Shown here in pieces: positions 27,301 to 36,535 of a DNA stretch of 64,000 nucleotides (positions are counted from its first letter, which is position 1; each line of letters opens with the position of its first letter). The notes beneath the pieces are model-generated. The model was not told the DNA's origin, did no database searches, and saw nothing but the letters and a program-made list of their open reading frames with translations. The translations under genes and the position numbers were made by a program. Source of the stretch: an uncultured Veillonellaceae bacterium (lineage in GTDB: Bacteria > Bacillota > Negativicutes > Veillonellales > Dialisteraceae); assembly GCA_927353735.1 (NCBI GenBank), contig CAKMIA010000005.1, positions 1-64,000 of the forward strand, read 5' to 3'.

Positions 27301-28240
27301 ATGACACAGACGAATGCAGGGAAGCGGCGCCGTCTCGCCGCAGTGCCGGGGTGCCATACCCTTCTGCCCATGACGGAGATCACCGGAGCGGAGCCGGGGC
27401 CGGCCTTTCTCATCACCGCAGGCATCCACGGCGGCGAATATCCGGCCATGGCGGCCTCTATGGAGCTGGCGGAGGCGCTCACGCCGGAGGACATCGCGGG
27501 GCGGATGACGATCATTCACGCGTCCAATCCCGGCGCCTTCTGGGCGCGCCGGCCGGAGCGCAATGATGAGGACGGAAAGAATCTGAACCGGGAATTTCCC
27601 GGCGATCCGGAGGGGACCTACACGGAGCGACTGGCCTATTTTTTGATGGAGAATTTCATCCGCCGGGCCGATTTTTACGCGGACTGCCACAGCGGCGATA
27701 TCCATGAGGACCTCTGCCCCCACGTCTACTATTCCCGGGCGTGCCGAGAGGACGTGAGCCGCCGCTCCCGGGAGCTCGCGCTCTGCGCGGACGTTCCCTA
27801 CATGGTACCATCCACGGCCGGCGGCGGGGCGTACAACAGCGCCGCCGCGGCGGGGGTCCCCGCCCTTCTCATCGAGCACAGGGGGAAACGGCCTCTGCCG
27901 GGAGGAGGACGTGGCCGCTTTCCGCCGGGATCTGGTGCGGCTCCTCCGGCATACGGGCGTGCTCCGCGGCGGCCGCCTGAGGGCGGAGCCCATGAGAGAG
28001 ACGCCCCGGGAGGTGCGCCGCGTCCATTACGTCATGGCAGAGGAGGACAGCTGCTGGCGCACTGCGCTCCGGCAGGGGGACTTCGTGCGCCGGGGAGATA
28101 TTCTCGGCCATACCACCGACCTTTTCGGCGAGCCCGGGACCGTTTTCCGCGCAGAGGAGGACGGGGTGCTCCTCTATATCAATACCTCCCTCGCGCTCCT
28201 GCAGGGCAATCCCGCCGCGGCCTACGCCGTGACGGAATAA
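27301..28240 (+). pseudogene. Frameshifted succinylglutamate desuccinylase/aspartoacylase-family gene
   Basis: The first part reads a zinc-hydrolase N-terminus: TAGIHGGEYP (zinc His and Glu) and DCHSGD (zinc His). The frame is lost near 27880, at CACAGGGGGAAAC. Downstream the sequence continues in another frame as GGNGLCREEDVAAFRRD and onward to the TAA at 28238-28240. One extra base, for example the A at 27880, explains it; without it the join reads IEHGGNG, as in the family. This is either a real inactivating mutation or a sequencing error at a G-run. Start ATG 27301 follows GGGAGG. It is divergent from the second ABC importer, whose substrate it may process. Confidence 0.8.
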
Positions 28241-28247
28241 GACAGCC

Positions 28248-28276
28248 TTGACGAAGCGGCACGGAGCGGGTATACT
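28248..28276 (+). promoter_or_regulatory. Promoter of the OFA-family MFS gene
   Basis: TTGACG (28248-28253) and TATACT (28271-28276) are 17 bp apart. The start near 28283 leaves a leader of about 148 nt. Confidence 0.75.
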
Positions 28277-28282
28277 TGATTC

Positions 28283-28430
28283 ACAATTGAAACGTAGCGG
28301 GCGCTGACGGAATAGTGGAATTGACCACGTGTGCCCCCTGCGGAAAGCAAGCCGACCGTCTGGGCAGGGACTCTGTGCCGGGCGCGTCCGGCGGAGCCCC
28401 TTTTTGCATTAGGCAAAGGGGGATTTTTTT
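28283..28430 (+). promoter_or_regulatory. Structured leader with ribosome-site-masking terminator-like hairpin
   Basis: The leader ends in a hairpin (28400-28421) pairing CCCCTTT-TGC with GCAAAGGGG, followed by ATTTTTTT and then the ATG at 28431. The 3' arm contains the only ribosome site, AAGGGGGA. The hairpin could therefore end transcription or block translation. The 115 nt before it are GC-rich and foldable, but I do not recognise a known riboswitch class. Confidence 0.45.
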
Positions 28431-29684
28431 ATGAAAAGAAATCGCTGGATGATCGCTCTCTCCGCGGTGGGGCTCCATATCTCCATCGGGAGCGTGTATG
28501 CGTGGAGCGTGCTCACGCGGCCCGTGATGGAGACCATGGGCCTGTCTCTGCCGGAGGCCACCTGGGCCTTCTCCATCGCCATTCTGTTCCTCGGGCTCTC
28601 CGCAGGATTCCTCGGACATTTCGTGGAACGGCTCGGGCCGTGCCGCTCGGGGCTCCTGTCGGCGCTCTTCTTCTGCACCGGGCTGGCCGGCACCGCCTGG
28701 GCGGTGGAAATGAAGAGCCTTGCCCTGCTCTATCTCTTCTACGGCTTCATTGGCGGCATCGGCCTCGGCGTGGGGTACATCACGCCGGTGGCGACGCTGG
28801 TGAAATGGTTCCCGCGGCACCGCGGCTTTGCCACCGGGCTGGCTATCATGGGCTTCGGTTTCGCCGCCTTCGTGGCGGGCCCGGTGATGCAGCACCTCAC
28901 CGCGGCATACGGCCTCACGGAAAATTTCCTCATCATGGCCGCGGCCTATGCGGTGGTGATGTGTGCATCCGCGCTGTATCTGGCCCCGCCGGCGCCCGGT
29001 GAACTGAAGGAGGGTCTGTCCGCCGTCATGAAGGAGGAGATCTCCTCCAACGCAGGCGGTACGGCGCAGAAGCAGTACACCCGCCGGGAAGCCATCCGCA
29101 CGCCGGAATTCATTGCCCTCTGGTGGATCTTCTTCACGAATATCACCTGCGGCATCGGTCTTCTTGCCGTGGCATCGCCCATGGCGCAGGAAGTCATCCA
29201 TATGAGCCCCGCCGGTGCGGCTTCTCTGGTGGGCATCATCGGCATCGTGAACGGCCTCGGCCGCATCCTCTGGTCCACCATTTCCGACTGGATCGGCCGC
29301 GGCGCGGTATACATCCTCTTCTTCACCATTGAAGTGGTGGCCTTCTGGCAGCTCGCGGGTACGTCGGATGCGACGGCCTTTGCGGCGTGGGTGCTCTTCA
29401 TCATCAGCTGCTACGGCGGGGGCTTCTCCTGCATGCCGGCCTATCTGTCCGATCTCTTCGGCGTGCGCCACCTGTCCTCCATCCACGGCGTCGTCCTCAC
29501 CGCCTGGGGCATGGCGGGCATTGCCGGTCCGCTCCTCCTGTCGGTCATGAAGGGCGCCACCGGCGGCTACAGCACGACCCTCCACATCTTCGCCGGCCTG
29601 CTGGCCTTCGCGTGGCTTCTCGCTGCATGGCTCCACATGCGCCGCAGAAGATTCGCCGTCCGCTGTGCCGAAGAAGAGGCGTGA
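28431..29684 (+). CDS. OFA-family major facilitator (oxalate/formate antiporter-like)
   Basis: 417 residues with 12 membrane helices. The GIGLGVGYITPVATLVKWFPRHRG segment is characteristic of the oxalate/formate antiporter family. WWIFFTNITCGIGLL and GIVNGLGRILWSTISDWIGRG follow in the second half. It probably exchanges small carboxylates across the inner membrane; the actual substrate is not readable. It has its own promoter and structured leader, and a terminator follows. Confidence 0.88.
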   Translation: MKRNRWMIALSAVGLHISIGSVYAWSVLTRPVMETMGLSLPEATWAFSIAILFLGLSAGFLGHFVERLGPCRSGLLSALFFCTGLAGTAWAVEMKSLALLYLFYGFIGGIGLGVGYITPVATLVKWFPRHRGFATGLAIMGFGFAAFVAGPVMQHLTAAYGLTENFLIMAAAYAVVMCASALYLAPPAPGELKEGLSAVMKEEISSNAGGTAQKQYTRREAIRTPEFIALWWIFFTNITCGIGLLAVASPMAQEVIHMSPAGAASLVGIIGIVNGLGRILWSTISDWIGRGAVYILFFTIEVVAFWQLAGTSDATAFAAWVLFIISCYGGGFSCMPAYLSDLFGVRHLSSIHGVVLTAWGMAGIAGPLLLSVMKGATGGYSTTLHIFAGLLAFAWLLAAWLHMRRRRFAVRCAEEEA

Positions 29685-29705
29685 ATTCTATATAAATAGA
29701 AAAAT

Positions 29706-29738
29706 AAAAAGACAGCTCTTATGAGAGCTGTCTTTTTT
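29706..29738. terminator. Bidirectional terminator
   Basis: A 9-bp stem (29711-29719 with 29724-29732), TATG loop, six T on plus and five A before it. It serves the MFS gene and the converging DUF1445 gene. Confidence 0.92.
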
Positions 29739-29752
29739 GTATGGACGGCCTG

Positions 29753-30541
29753 TCACATGATGGCGAGGCTGGCGTTCGGGATGTCCGTGATGAACATATG
29801 GCCCGGCGCGTGGGTGATCATGAATTCCGGCTTGACTGCCATGGCGACGGCCTGCGGGGTGACGCCGCACGCCCAGAAGACGGGCACTTCGCCGGGACGG
29901 ATCTCGGAGGGTTCGCCGAAGTCGGGCTTGTCGATGTCATGGATGCCGATGGCCTCGGGGTCGCCGATATGGATGGGCGCGCCGTGAACGAAGGGCATGC
30001 GGGTGGTGATCTGCACGGCGCGGATGGCGTCGGCGGGCTTCATGGGACGCATGGAGACCACCATGGGGCCGTGGAACACGCCGGCGGGGACGCATTCGAT
30101 ATTGGTCTTGTACATGGGCACATTGTGATGGTCCGTGATGTGCCGCACCTCGAGGCCCGCCTCGATCATGGGCGCTTCGAAGGAGAAGCTGCACCCGAGG
30201 AGGAAGGCCACGAGATCGTCCCGCCAGAAGGAGGAGATGTCGGTCACCTCGTCGGTGAGCTCGCCCTTCCGGTAGATGCGGTACCGGGGAATGTCGGTGC
30301 GGATGTCCGCGCCGGGCGCGGTGAGGCGCGGCACGGGGGAGCCCGCCTCGGTCACGTCGAGCACGGGGCAGGGCTTTTTATTCCGCTGGGTGAAAAGAAG
30401 AAAATCAAAGGCGAGGTCCTTGGGCAGGATGGCCAGATTGGCCTGGGCATAGCCGTCGCACATGCCGCTGGTCTGTCCGGTGATTTCGCCGGTGCGGATC
30501 ATGGCGCGCACTGGAGCGGGAGAAGCTTTGGAAAGATCCAT
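29753..30541 (-). CDS. DUF1445/YcsI-family putative hydro-lyase
   Basis: 262 residues of the YcsI family (annotated as putative hydro-lyases related to D-glutamate cyclase). Visible segments are [39 protein letters not shown] and CGVTPQA. It is the last gene of the oxoprolinase-type operon, as ycsI is in the B. subtilis kip region. D-glutamate cyclases make 5-oxoproline, so a role feeding PxpABC is reasonable inference. Start ATG 30541 is chosen because GGAGG lies 8 nt upstream; GTG 30550 abuts it. Confidence 0.87.
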   Translation of the reverse strand: MDLSKASPAPVRAMIRTGEITGQTSGMCDGYAQANLAILPKDLAFDFLLFTQRNKKPCPVLDVTEAGSPVPRLTAPGADIRTDIPRYRIYRKGELTDEVTDISSFWRDDLVAFLLGCSFSFEAPMIEAGLEVRHITDHHNVPMYKTNIECVPAGVFHGPMVVSMRPMKPADAIRAVQITTRMPFVHGAPIHIGDPEAIGIHDIDKPDFGEPSEIRPGEVPVFWACGVTPQAVAMAVKPEFMITHAPGHMFITDIPNASLAIM

Positions 30542-30559
30542 GAAAATCACCTCCGGAAA

Positions 30560-31915
<1,356 letters not shown>

Positions 31916-31927
31916 GGCGGGCCTCCC

Positions 31928-32368
31928 TCAGGCGCGGGTGGTCCTGACGCGGAAGAGGGGCTGGCCGAATTCGACGAAGTCGCCGTCTTTCACGAGGACT
32001 TCCGTGATCTCTCCTTCCACCTCGGCTTCCACCTCGGAGAAGATCTTCATGGCTTCAAGGACGCACACCACCGTATTGGGGGCGACGACGGAGCCGACCT
32101 TCACGAAGGGCGGGGCCTTGGGATCGGGGGCACAGTAGAAGGTGCCCACCATGGGCGCGGTGATATCGGTGATCGTTTCCGTCTCCTCCGCGGCGGGGGC
32201 CGCTTCCGGTGCGGCTGCGGCCGCAGGGACCGGAGCGGGGACGGACGCCGGAGCGGGCATGCCCTTTTCGAGGAGGACGTGTCCGTCATCGTAGGCGATT
32301 TCTATTTTGGAAAGGGGAGAAGCTTCGAGGAGCTTCATCAGTTCTTTGATTTCATTCAGGGACAGCAA
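31928..32368 (-). CDS. accB: Biotin carboxyl carrier protein (AccB-like)
   Basis: 146 residues. An N-terminal helix (LNEIKELMKLLEAS), an Ala/Pro-rich linker (about 45-70) and the biotinyl domain with VLEAMKIF, where the lysine is biotinylated. I start at TTG 32368 because AAAGGAGG lies 7 nt upstream; the upstream part of the open frame has no ribosome site. It lies between pxpC and accC. Confidence 0.93.
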   Translation of the reverse strand: MLSLNEIKELMKLLEASPLSKIEIAYDDGHVLLEKGMPAPASVPAPVPAAAAAPEAAPAAEETETITDITAPMVGTFYCAPDPKAPPFVKVGSVVAPNTVVCVLEAMKIFSEVEAEVEGEITEVLVKDGDFVEFGQPLFRVRTTRA

Positions 32369-32381
32369 GGGTCTTCCTCCT

Positions 32382-33380
32382 TTATAACATGCCTGCCACG
32401 GCAATCCTGATATTTTCCATGCACTGCTCCATTTCGATGTAGAGCTGCTCCGCCTCGGCCTGGCTGATGAGGCGGAAATCCATCTGGTCGCCCGGCCGGA
32501 GCTGGGCCACGCGGGCGGTATCCACGAGAGCCACCTGGGCGATGACGGGATAGCCTGCGGTGGTCTGGTGATCCGCCATGAGGATGATGGGCGAGCCGTC
32601 CGGCGGGACCTGTACGGTGCCGAAGGGGGCAGCCTCGGAGATCATTTCCAGCGGCGCCCGGAGCGGGAGCTTCGCGCCCTCGAGGCGGCAGCCCATCCGG
32701 TCGGACCGGGTGGTGACGCGGTAAGGAGTGCTGAAGAAGTCGTACCGGGCCTTGTCGGTGAAGGCGTCGTACTGGAGGCCCGCCATGACGCGGATGGGCT
32801 TCCGGAGGCGCTCCTCGGTGACGTGGGTCTGGCTGATGCGCCATTTTGCCTGCTTGAAGGAGTGCGCCCCCTGCGAGAGCAGGCTGTACATCATTTTCTG
32901 GCCGTATTCGCCGGGCTCCCGCGTGGGGAGGACGTCTCCCTTTTTGAGGGCCCGACCCTCGAAGCCGCCGAAGCCGGCGCTGAGGCAGGTGCTGCGGCTC
33001 CCCATGACGGCGGGCACGTCGTAGCCGCCGGAGACGGCCAGATAGGCGCGGCATCCCGTGCGGCACGGGCCGAACCGGAGGATGGCCCCGGCCTTGACGG
33101 CCACAGGGCGGAGCATGGGCACCGCCTGTCCGTCGATGATGGGGCGGAAGTCGCCTCCCGCGACGGCGATGAGCGTGTCCGACGTGAATTCGATGGTGGG
33201 GCCGGTGAGGGTGATCTCCAGCGCCGCTTCGTATTCGTCATTGCCCACGAGGATATTGGCCATGCGCAGGGAGTAGATGTCCATGGCGCCCGACGGGATG
33301 ACGCCGATCTTCTGACGGCCGTAGCGGCCGCCGTCCTGAAGGGTGGTCATCAGGCCGGGATGGATGATGGAAAGACTCAT
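32382..33380 (-). CDS. pxpC: 5-oxoprolinase subunit C (KipA family)
   Basis: 332 residues of the KipA/PxpC family (also named biotin-dependent carboxyltransferase domain, shared with urea amidolyase). Segments: HPGLMTTLQDGGRYGRQ, VPSGAMDIYSLRMAN, SGGYDVPAVMGSRSTCL and ILMADHQTTAGYP. With PxpA and PxpB it hydrolyses 5-oxoproline to glutamate using ATP. The ATG overlaps the pxpB stop by 4 nt. Confidence 0.92.
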   Translation of the reverse strand: MSLSIIHPGLMTTLQDGGRYGRQKIGVIPSGAMDIYSLRMANILVGNDEYEAALEITLTGPTIEFTSDTLIAVAGGDFRPIIDGQAVPMLRPVAVKAGAILRFGPCRTGCRAYLAVSGGYDVPAVMGSRSTCLSAGFGGFEGRALKKGDVLPTREPGEYGQKMMYSLLSQGAHSFKQAKWRISQTHVTEERLRKPIRVMAGLQYDAFTDKARYDFFSTPYRVTTRSDRMGCRLEGAKLPLRAPLEMISEAAPFGTVQVPPDGSPIILMADHQTTAGYPVIAQVALVDTARVAQLRPGDQMDFRLISQAEAEQLYIEMEQCMENIRIAVAGML

Positions 33381-34108
33381 GCTTCATCCCCCCTTTGTGC
33401 AAGGTATTCTTCCATGGTAATGGCGCGGAACCGGACGATGTCTCCTGCATGGAGGAGGCTGGGGTCGTCCTCCCGGTCAGGACGGAAGAGGTCCTCCGGG
33501 GTGCGCCCGATGATCTGCCAGCCGCCGGGCGTGGAGAAGGGGTAGCCGCCGGTCTGTTCGCCGGCGATGCCGATGCTCCGTGCGGGAATGGCCAGACGGG
33601 GCGTCTGGCGGCGCGGCGTGGCGATGCGCTTGTCCATGCCCCCCAGATAGGGGAAGCCCGGGCAGAAGCCGATCATGTACACCAGATATTCCGGTCCGGT
33701 ATGGATGCGGATGACCTCCTCCTCGGAGAGGCCGCAGTGCTCGGCCACGAAGGGAAGGTCCGGGCCGCATTCCCCGCCGTAGCAGACGGGGATCTCCACC
33801 GTCCGGGCCGCGGCGCCTGTGCCGGTGTCGGCCAGAGGAATGGCTTCCTCTTTCAGGAAGCGGGATACGCTCTGAAAAGCGGAAGCCGTTTTCGCCGGGC
33901 CGCCGGACTGGCGGACGCGGAAGGGGTCATAATAGACGGCCAGGCTGGTATAGGAAATGACGGTCTCGATGAGGCCGGGGAAGGGGTGCCGGTCCAGCTG
34001 ATCGGCGAGCGCCTTCACGCACCGGTGGATATCCGGACGGATGGCGCTGCCGAACCGGACGAGCAGACCCGCTTCGCCGAGAGGCAGAATGGTATATGCG
34101 TGGTCCAC
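33377..34108 (-). CDS. pxpB: 5-oxoprolinase subunit B (KipI family)
   Basis: 243 residues of the KipI/PxpB family (allophanate-hydrolase subunit-1 fold). Segments: PLGEAGLLVRFGSAI, VCYGGECGPDLPFVAEH, and YMIGFCPGFPYLGGMD with the conserved GF-PGF-YLGG core. It forms a complex with PxpC. It starts at GTG 34108, 9 nt after AGGAGG. In B. subtilis the homologue KipI also inhibits the sporulation kinase KinA; nothing here suggests sporulation. Confidence 0.92.
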   Translation of the reverse strand: MDHAYTILPLGEAGLLVRFGSAIRPDIHRCVKALADQLDRHPFPGLIETVISYTSLAVYYDPFRVRQSGGPAKTASAFQSVSRFLKEEAIPLADTGTGAAARTVEIPVCYGGECGPDLPFVAEHCGLSEEEVIRIHTGPEYLVYMIGFCPGFPYLGGMDKRIATPRRQTPRLAIPARSIGIAGEQTGGYPFSTPGGWQIIGRTPEDLFRPDREDDPSLLHAGDIVRFRAITMEEYLAQRGDEA

Positions 34109-34124
34109 AGGTGCGGTCCTCCTT

Positions 34125-35312
34125 TTACTGGAAGAGCTTCGGGAGCTGGTTCATCAGGGTGAGCCCGCCCATGTAAGCGGTCATGGCTACGACGATGGCG
34201 CCGAAGATGGTCATCCATACAGGGTGCTTGTAGTCGCCCACGATGGATTTCCGGTGAGCCGCCACGAGCATGACCAGCAGGGTCACGGGAAGGATGAGGC
34301 CGTTCAGCGTACCGACGAGGATGAGGGTCTTTACAGGCTGGCCGACCACAGCGAAGACGAAGGTGGAGAAAACGATGAAGGCGATGACGAACCAGCGGTA
34401 GTTGGCGTCGATCCATTTATTGAAGGTACGGATGAAGGAAACAGAGGTGTATGCCGCGCCGACAACGGAGGAAATGGCAGCGGCCCACATGACGACGCCG
34501 AAGACCTTGTAGCCAACATTGCCCGTAGCGAGCTGGAATACGGAAGCGGGAGGATTGGAGCTGTCCAGCTGCATCCCTGCGCTGATGACGCCGAGGGTGG
34601 CGAGGAAGAGGAGCACGCGCATCACGCCGGTGAGGCAGATGCCGGTGACGGCGCTGCGGGAGATCTGCGGGAGCGCATCCTTGCCGGTGATGCCGGCGTC
34701 GATGAGGCGGTGGCCGCCGGAGAAGGTGATGTAGCCGCCGACGGTGCCGCCGACGATGGTGACGATGGTCATCGGGTCGATGGTGTCAGGAGCGAAGGTC
34801 TTCAGCACTGCTTCTCCCACAGGCGGAGCGGAGGAGACGGCCACATACAGGGTGAGCACGATCATCACGAGGCCTGCGGCCTGGGTGAATTTATCCATGA
34901 TGCGGCCTGCTTCCTTCACGATGAAGATGGAGATGGCCACGATGGCGCTGATCACGGCGCCGGTCACCGTATCAATGCCGAAGAGCACGTTGAAGCCCAT
35001 GCCGGCGCCGGCGATGTTGCCGATGTTGAAGCCGAGGCCGCCCATGACGATGAGCAGCGCCACGAAGTAGCCCAGTCCGGGGAGGACCATATTGGCCACA
35101 TCCTGGCCGCGTTTGCCGGAAATGCCGATGACGCGCCACACATTGAGCTGTGCGCCGATATCGAGGATGATGGTGATGAGGATGACGAAGCCGAAGCTGG
35201 CAGCGAGCTGCTGTGTAAAGACGGTGGTCTGTGTAAGGAAGCCGGGTCCGATAGACGAGGTGGCCATCAGGAATGCTGCGCCCAGAAGGACGCTCAGGTC
35301 AAGGTTTTTCAT
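34125..35312 (-). CDS. Nramp-superfamily transporter (YcsG-like)
   Basis: 395 residues, about 11 membrane helices. It resembles YcsG of the B. subtilis ycsF-kip operon. The first helix reads SSIGPGFLTQTT in place of the DPGN motif that binds metal in true Nramp proteins. Its substrate may therefore be organic (oxoproline, amide or similar) rather than Mn2+/Fe2+; that is inference supported by the operon. The start follows GAGGGGGA. Confidence 0.85.
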   Translation of the reverse strand: MKNLDLSVLLGAAFLMATSSIGPGFLTQTTVFTQQLAASFGFVILITIILDIGAQLNVWRVIGISGKRGQDVANMVLPGLGYFVALLIVMGGLGFNIGNIAGAGMGFNVLFGIDTVTGAVISAIVAISIFIVKEAGRIMDKFTQAAGLVMIVLTLYVAVSSAPPVGEAVLKTFAPDTIDPMTIVTIVGGTVGGYITFSGGHRLIDAGITGKDALPQISRSAVTGICLTGVMRVLLFLATLGVISAGMQLDSSNPPASVFQLATGNVGYKVFGVVMWAAAISSVVGAAYTSVSFIRTFNKWIDANYRWFVIAFIVFSTFVFAVVGQPVKTLILVGTLNGLILPVTLLVMLVAAHRKSIVGDYKHPVWMTIFGAIVVAMTAYMGGLTLMNQLPKLFQ

Positions 35313-35345
35313 GGGAGATCCCCCTCTCTGTATACAAAATGTCAG

Positions 35346-36110
35346 TTACCGTGCGATAAAGGAAATGATTTCGATGCCCTCGGCGGTGAGCCGTTCCCGG
35401 ATGCGCCGGGCAAATTCGAGCGCCTTCGGGCTGTCGCCGTGGATGCACACCGTGTCGGCCCGGACGGGCACCTCTTTGCCCGAGACGGAGATGACGGTGC
35501 CGTCTCCGATCATCCGGAGCACCTGGGAAATGGCGGCCTCGTCGTCGGTGAGGACGGCGCCGGGCTGCGACCGCGGCGTGAGCGAGCCGTCATCCTGATA
35601 GGTGCGGTCCGCGAAGACCTCACTGGCCGAGGCCAGTCCGGCCTTTTCCGCCGCGCGGATGAGGCAGCTTCCGGCGAGGCCGTAGAGCACGAGCGACGGG
35701 TCTACATCGTGCACCGCGCCGGCGATGGCCTCCGCGAGAGCCGGGTCCCTGGCGGCCATGTTGTACAGCGCGCCGTGGGGCTTCACGTGCTGGAGGCGTC
35801 CTCCTTCCGCCTTCACAAAGGCAGAGAGCGCGCCCAGCTGATACGCCACGAGGTCATAGGCCTCTTCCGGCTTGGTGGGGATGGTTCTTCGTCCGAATCC
35901 GGGAAGATCCATCAGCCCGGGATGCGCCCCGATGGCCGCGCCCCGCTCGAGAGCGAGCCGCACCGTCCGGTGCATCACGAAGGGATCGCCGGCGTGCATG
36001 CCGCAGGCGATATTGGCGGAGCTCACCCAGCGCAGTACCTCGCTGTCATTGCCGATGGTGTAGGCGCCGAAGCTCTCGCCCAGGTCGCTGTTCAGATCGA
36101 TCTGTTTCAT
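35346..36110 (-). CDS. pxpA: 5-oxoprolinase subunit A (LamB/YcsF family)
   Basis: 254 residues. Diagnostic segments: [43 protein letters not shown] and VKPHGALYN. With PxpBC it converts 5-oxoproline plus ATP to glutamate. It is the first gene of the seven-gene operon. The ATG at 36110 follows AAAGGAGG; an upstream in-frame start at 36230 lies in the leader hairpins. Confidence 0.94.
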   Translation of the reverse strand: MKQIDLNSDLGESFGAYTIGNDSEVLRWVSSANIACGMHAGDPFVMHRTVRLALERGAAIGAHPGLMDLPGFGRRTIPTKPEEAYDLVAYQLGALSAFVKAEGGRLQHVKPHGALYNMAARDPALAEAIAGAVHDVDPSLVLYGLAGSCLIRAAEKAGLASASEVFADRTYQDDGSLTPRSQPGAVLTDDEAAISQVLRMIGDGTVISVSGKEVPVRADTVCIHGDSPKALEFARRIRERLTAEGIEIISFIAR

Positions 36111-36145
36111 GGGGATTCCTCCTTTGAGTGATAGTTGTATGAAAA

Positions 36146-36175
36146 GGCGCCGTGTATGACCTGCATACCGGCGCC
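36146..36175 (-). promoter_or_regulatory. Leader hairpin ahead of pxpA
   Basis: A 7-bp GGCGCCG/CGGCGCC stem (36146-36152 with 36169-36175) with an inner GTATG/CATAC stem. GGCGCC is self-complementary and recurs in the upstream terminator-like hairpin, so the two could form alternative structures. Confidence 0.45.
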
Positions 36176-36199
36176 GTCGCTTGCTGTTTACTTTTGAGG

Positions 36200-36244
36200 A
36201 AAAAACAAAAGGCGCCGTCTGTGCGTACACGGAACAGCGCCCTT
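36200..36244 (-). terminator. Terminator-like hairpin in the pxpA leader
   Basis: On the minus strand, AAGGGCGC (36244-36237) pairs with GCGCCTT (36215-36209) with one bulge. The inner helix is CTGT/ACAG, and TTTTGTTTTTT follows. It lies between the promoter and pxpA, about 100 nt from the ATG, as in attenuation. Confidence 0.55.
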
Positions 36245-36268
36245 GCAGAAAATGAAATTGTAATACGT

Positions 36269-36297
36269 ATTATAGAAACTTTGTCTGGCTCTGTCAA
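36269..36297 (-). promoter_or_regulatory. Strong promoter of the pxpA operon
   Basis: On the minus strand, consensus TTGACA (36297-36292) and TATAAT (36274-36269) are separated by exactly 17 bp. The leader to pxpA is about 150 nt. Confidence 0.85.
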
Positions 36298-36365
36298 ATG
36301 GGCTGTATGATACCGGACAGGCAGCCGTTTCCTCCGCAGTGAAGAGAATAAGCGAAAAATTAAAA

Positions 36366-36473
36366 CTATAGGAAATGATTCTTTGATAATTCACTACTGT
36401 AAATCGTAAAAAGTAAGGGGATGCCATATACAATATAGACTCCGGAAATATTTCACATAAATTTTTCCTATAG
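36366..36473. promoter_or_regulatory. Inverted CTATAGGAAA boxes upstream of the pxpA promoter
   Basis: CTATAGGAAAT (36366-36376) and, inverted, ATTTTTCCTATAG (36461-36473) flank an A/T-rich segment of about 85 bp upstream of the pxpA promoter. They look like a pair of distant operators. No other gene is visible in 36298-36503. Confidence 0.35.
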
Positions 36474-36502
36474 CCGGGCCGGATGGGTCCGGCGGGGCGC
36501 AT

Positions 36503-36531
36503 CAAAAAAACGGCTCCCGAAGGAACCGTTT
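36503..36531 (-). terminator. Terminator of the RuBisCO-like gene
   Basis: A hairpin of AAACGG/CCGTTT arms (36508-36513 with 36526-36531) and an inner stem, followed by T on the minus strand. Confidence 0.8.
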
Positions 36532-36535
36532 TCTT

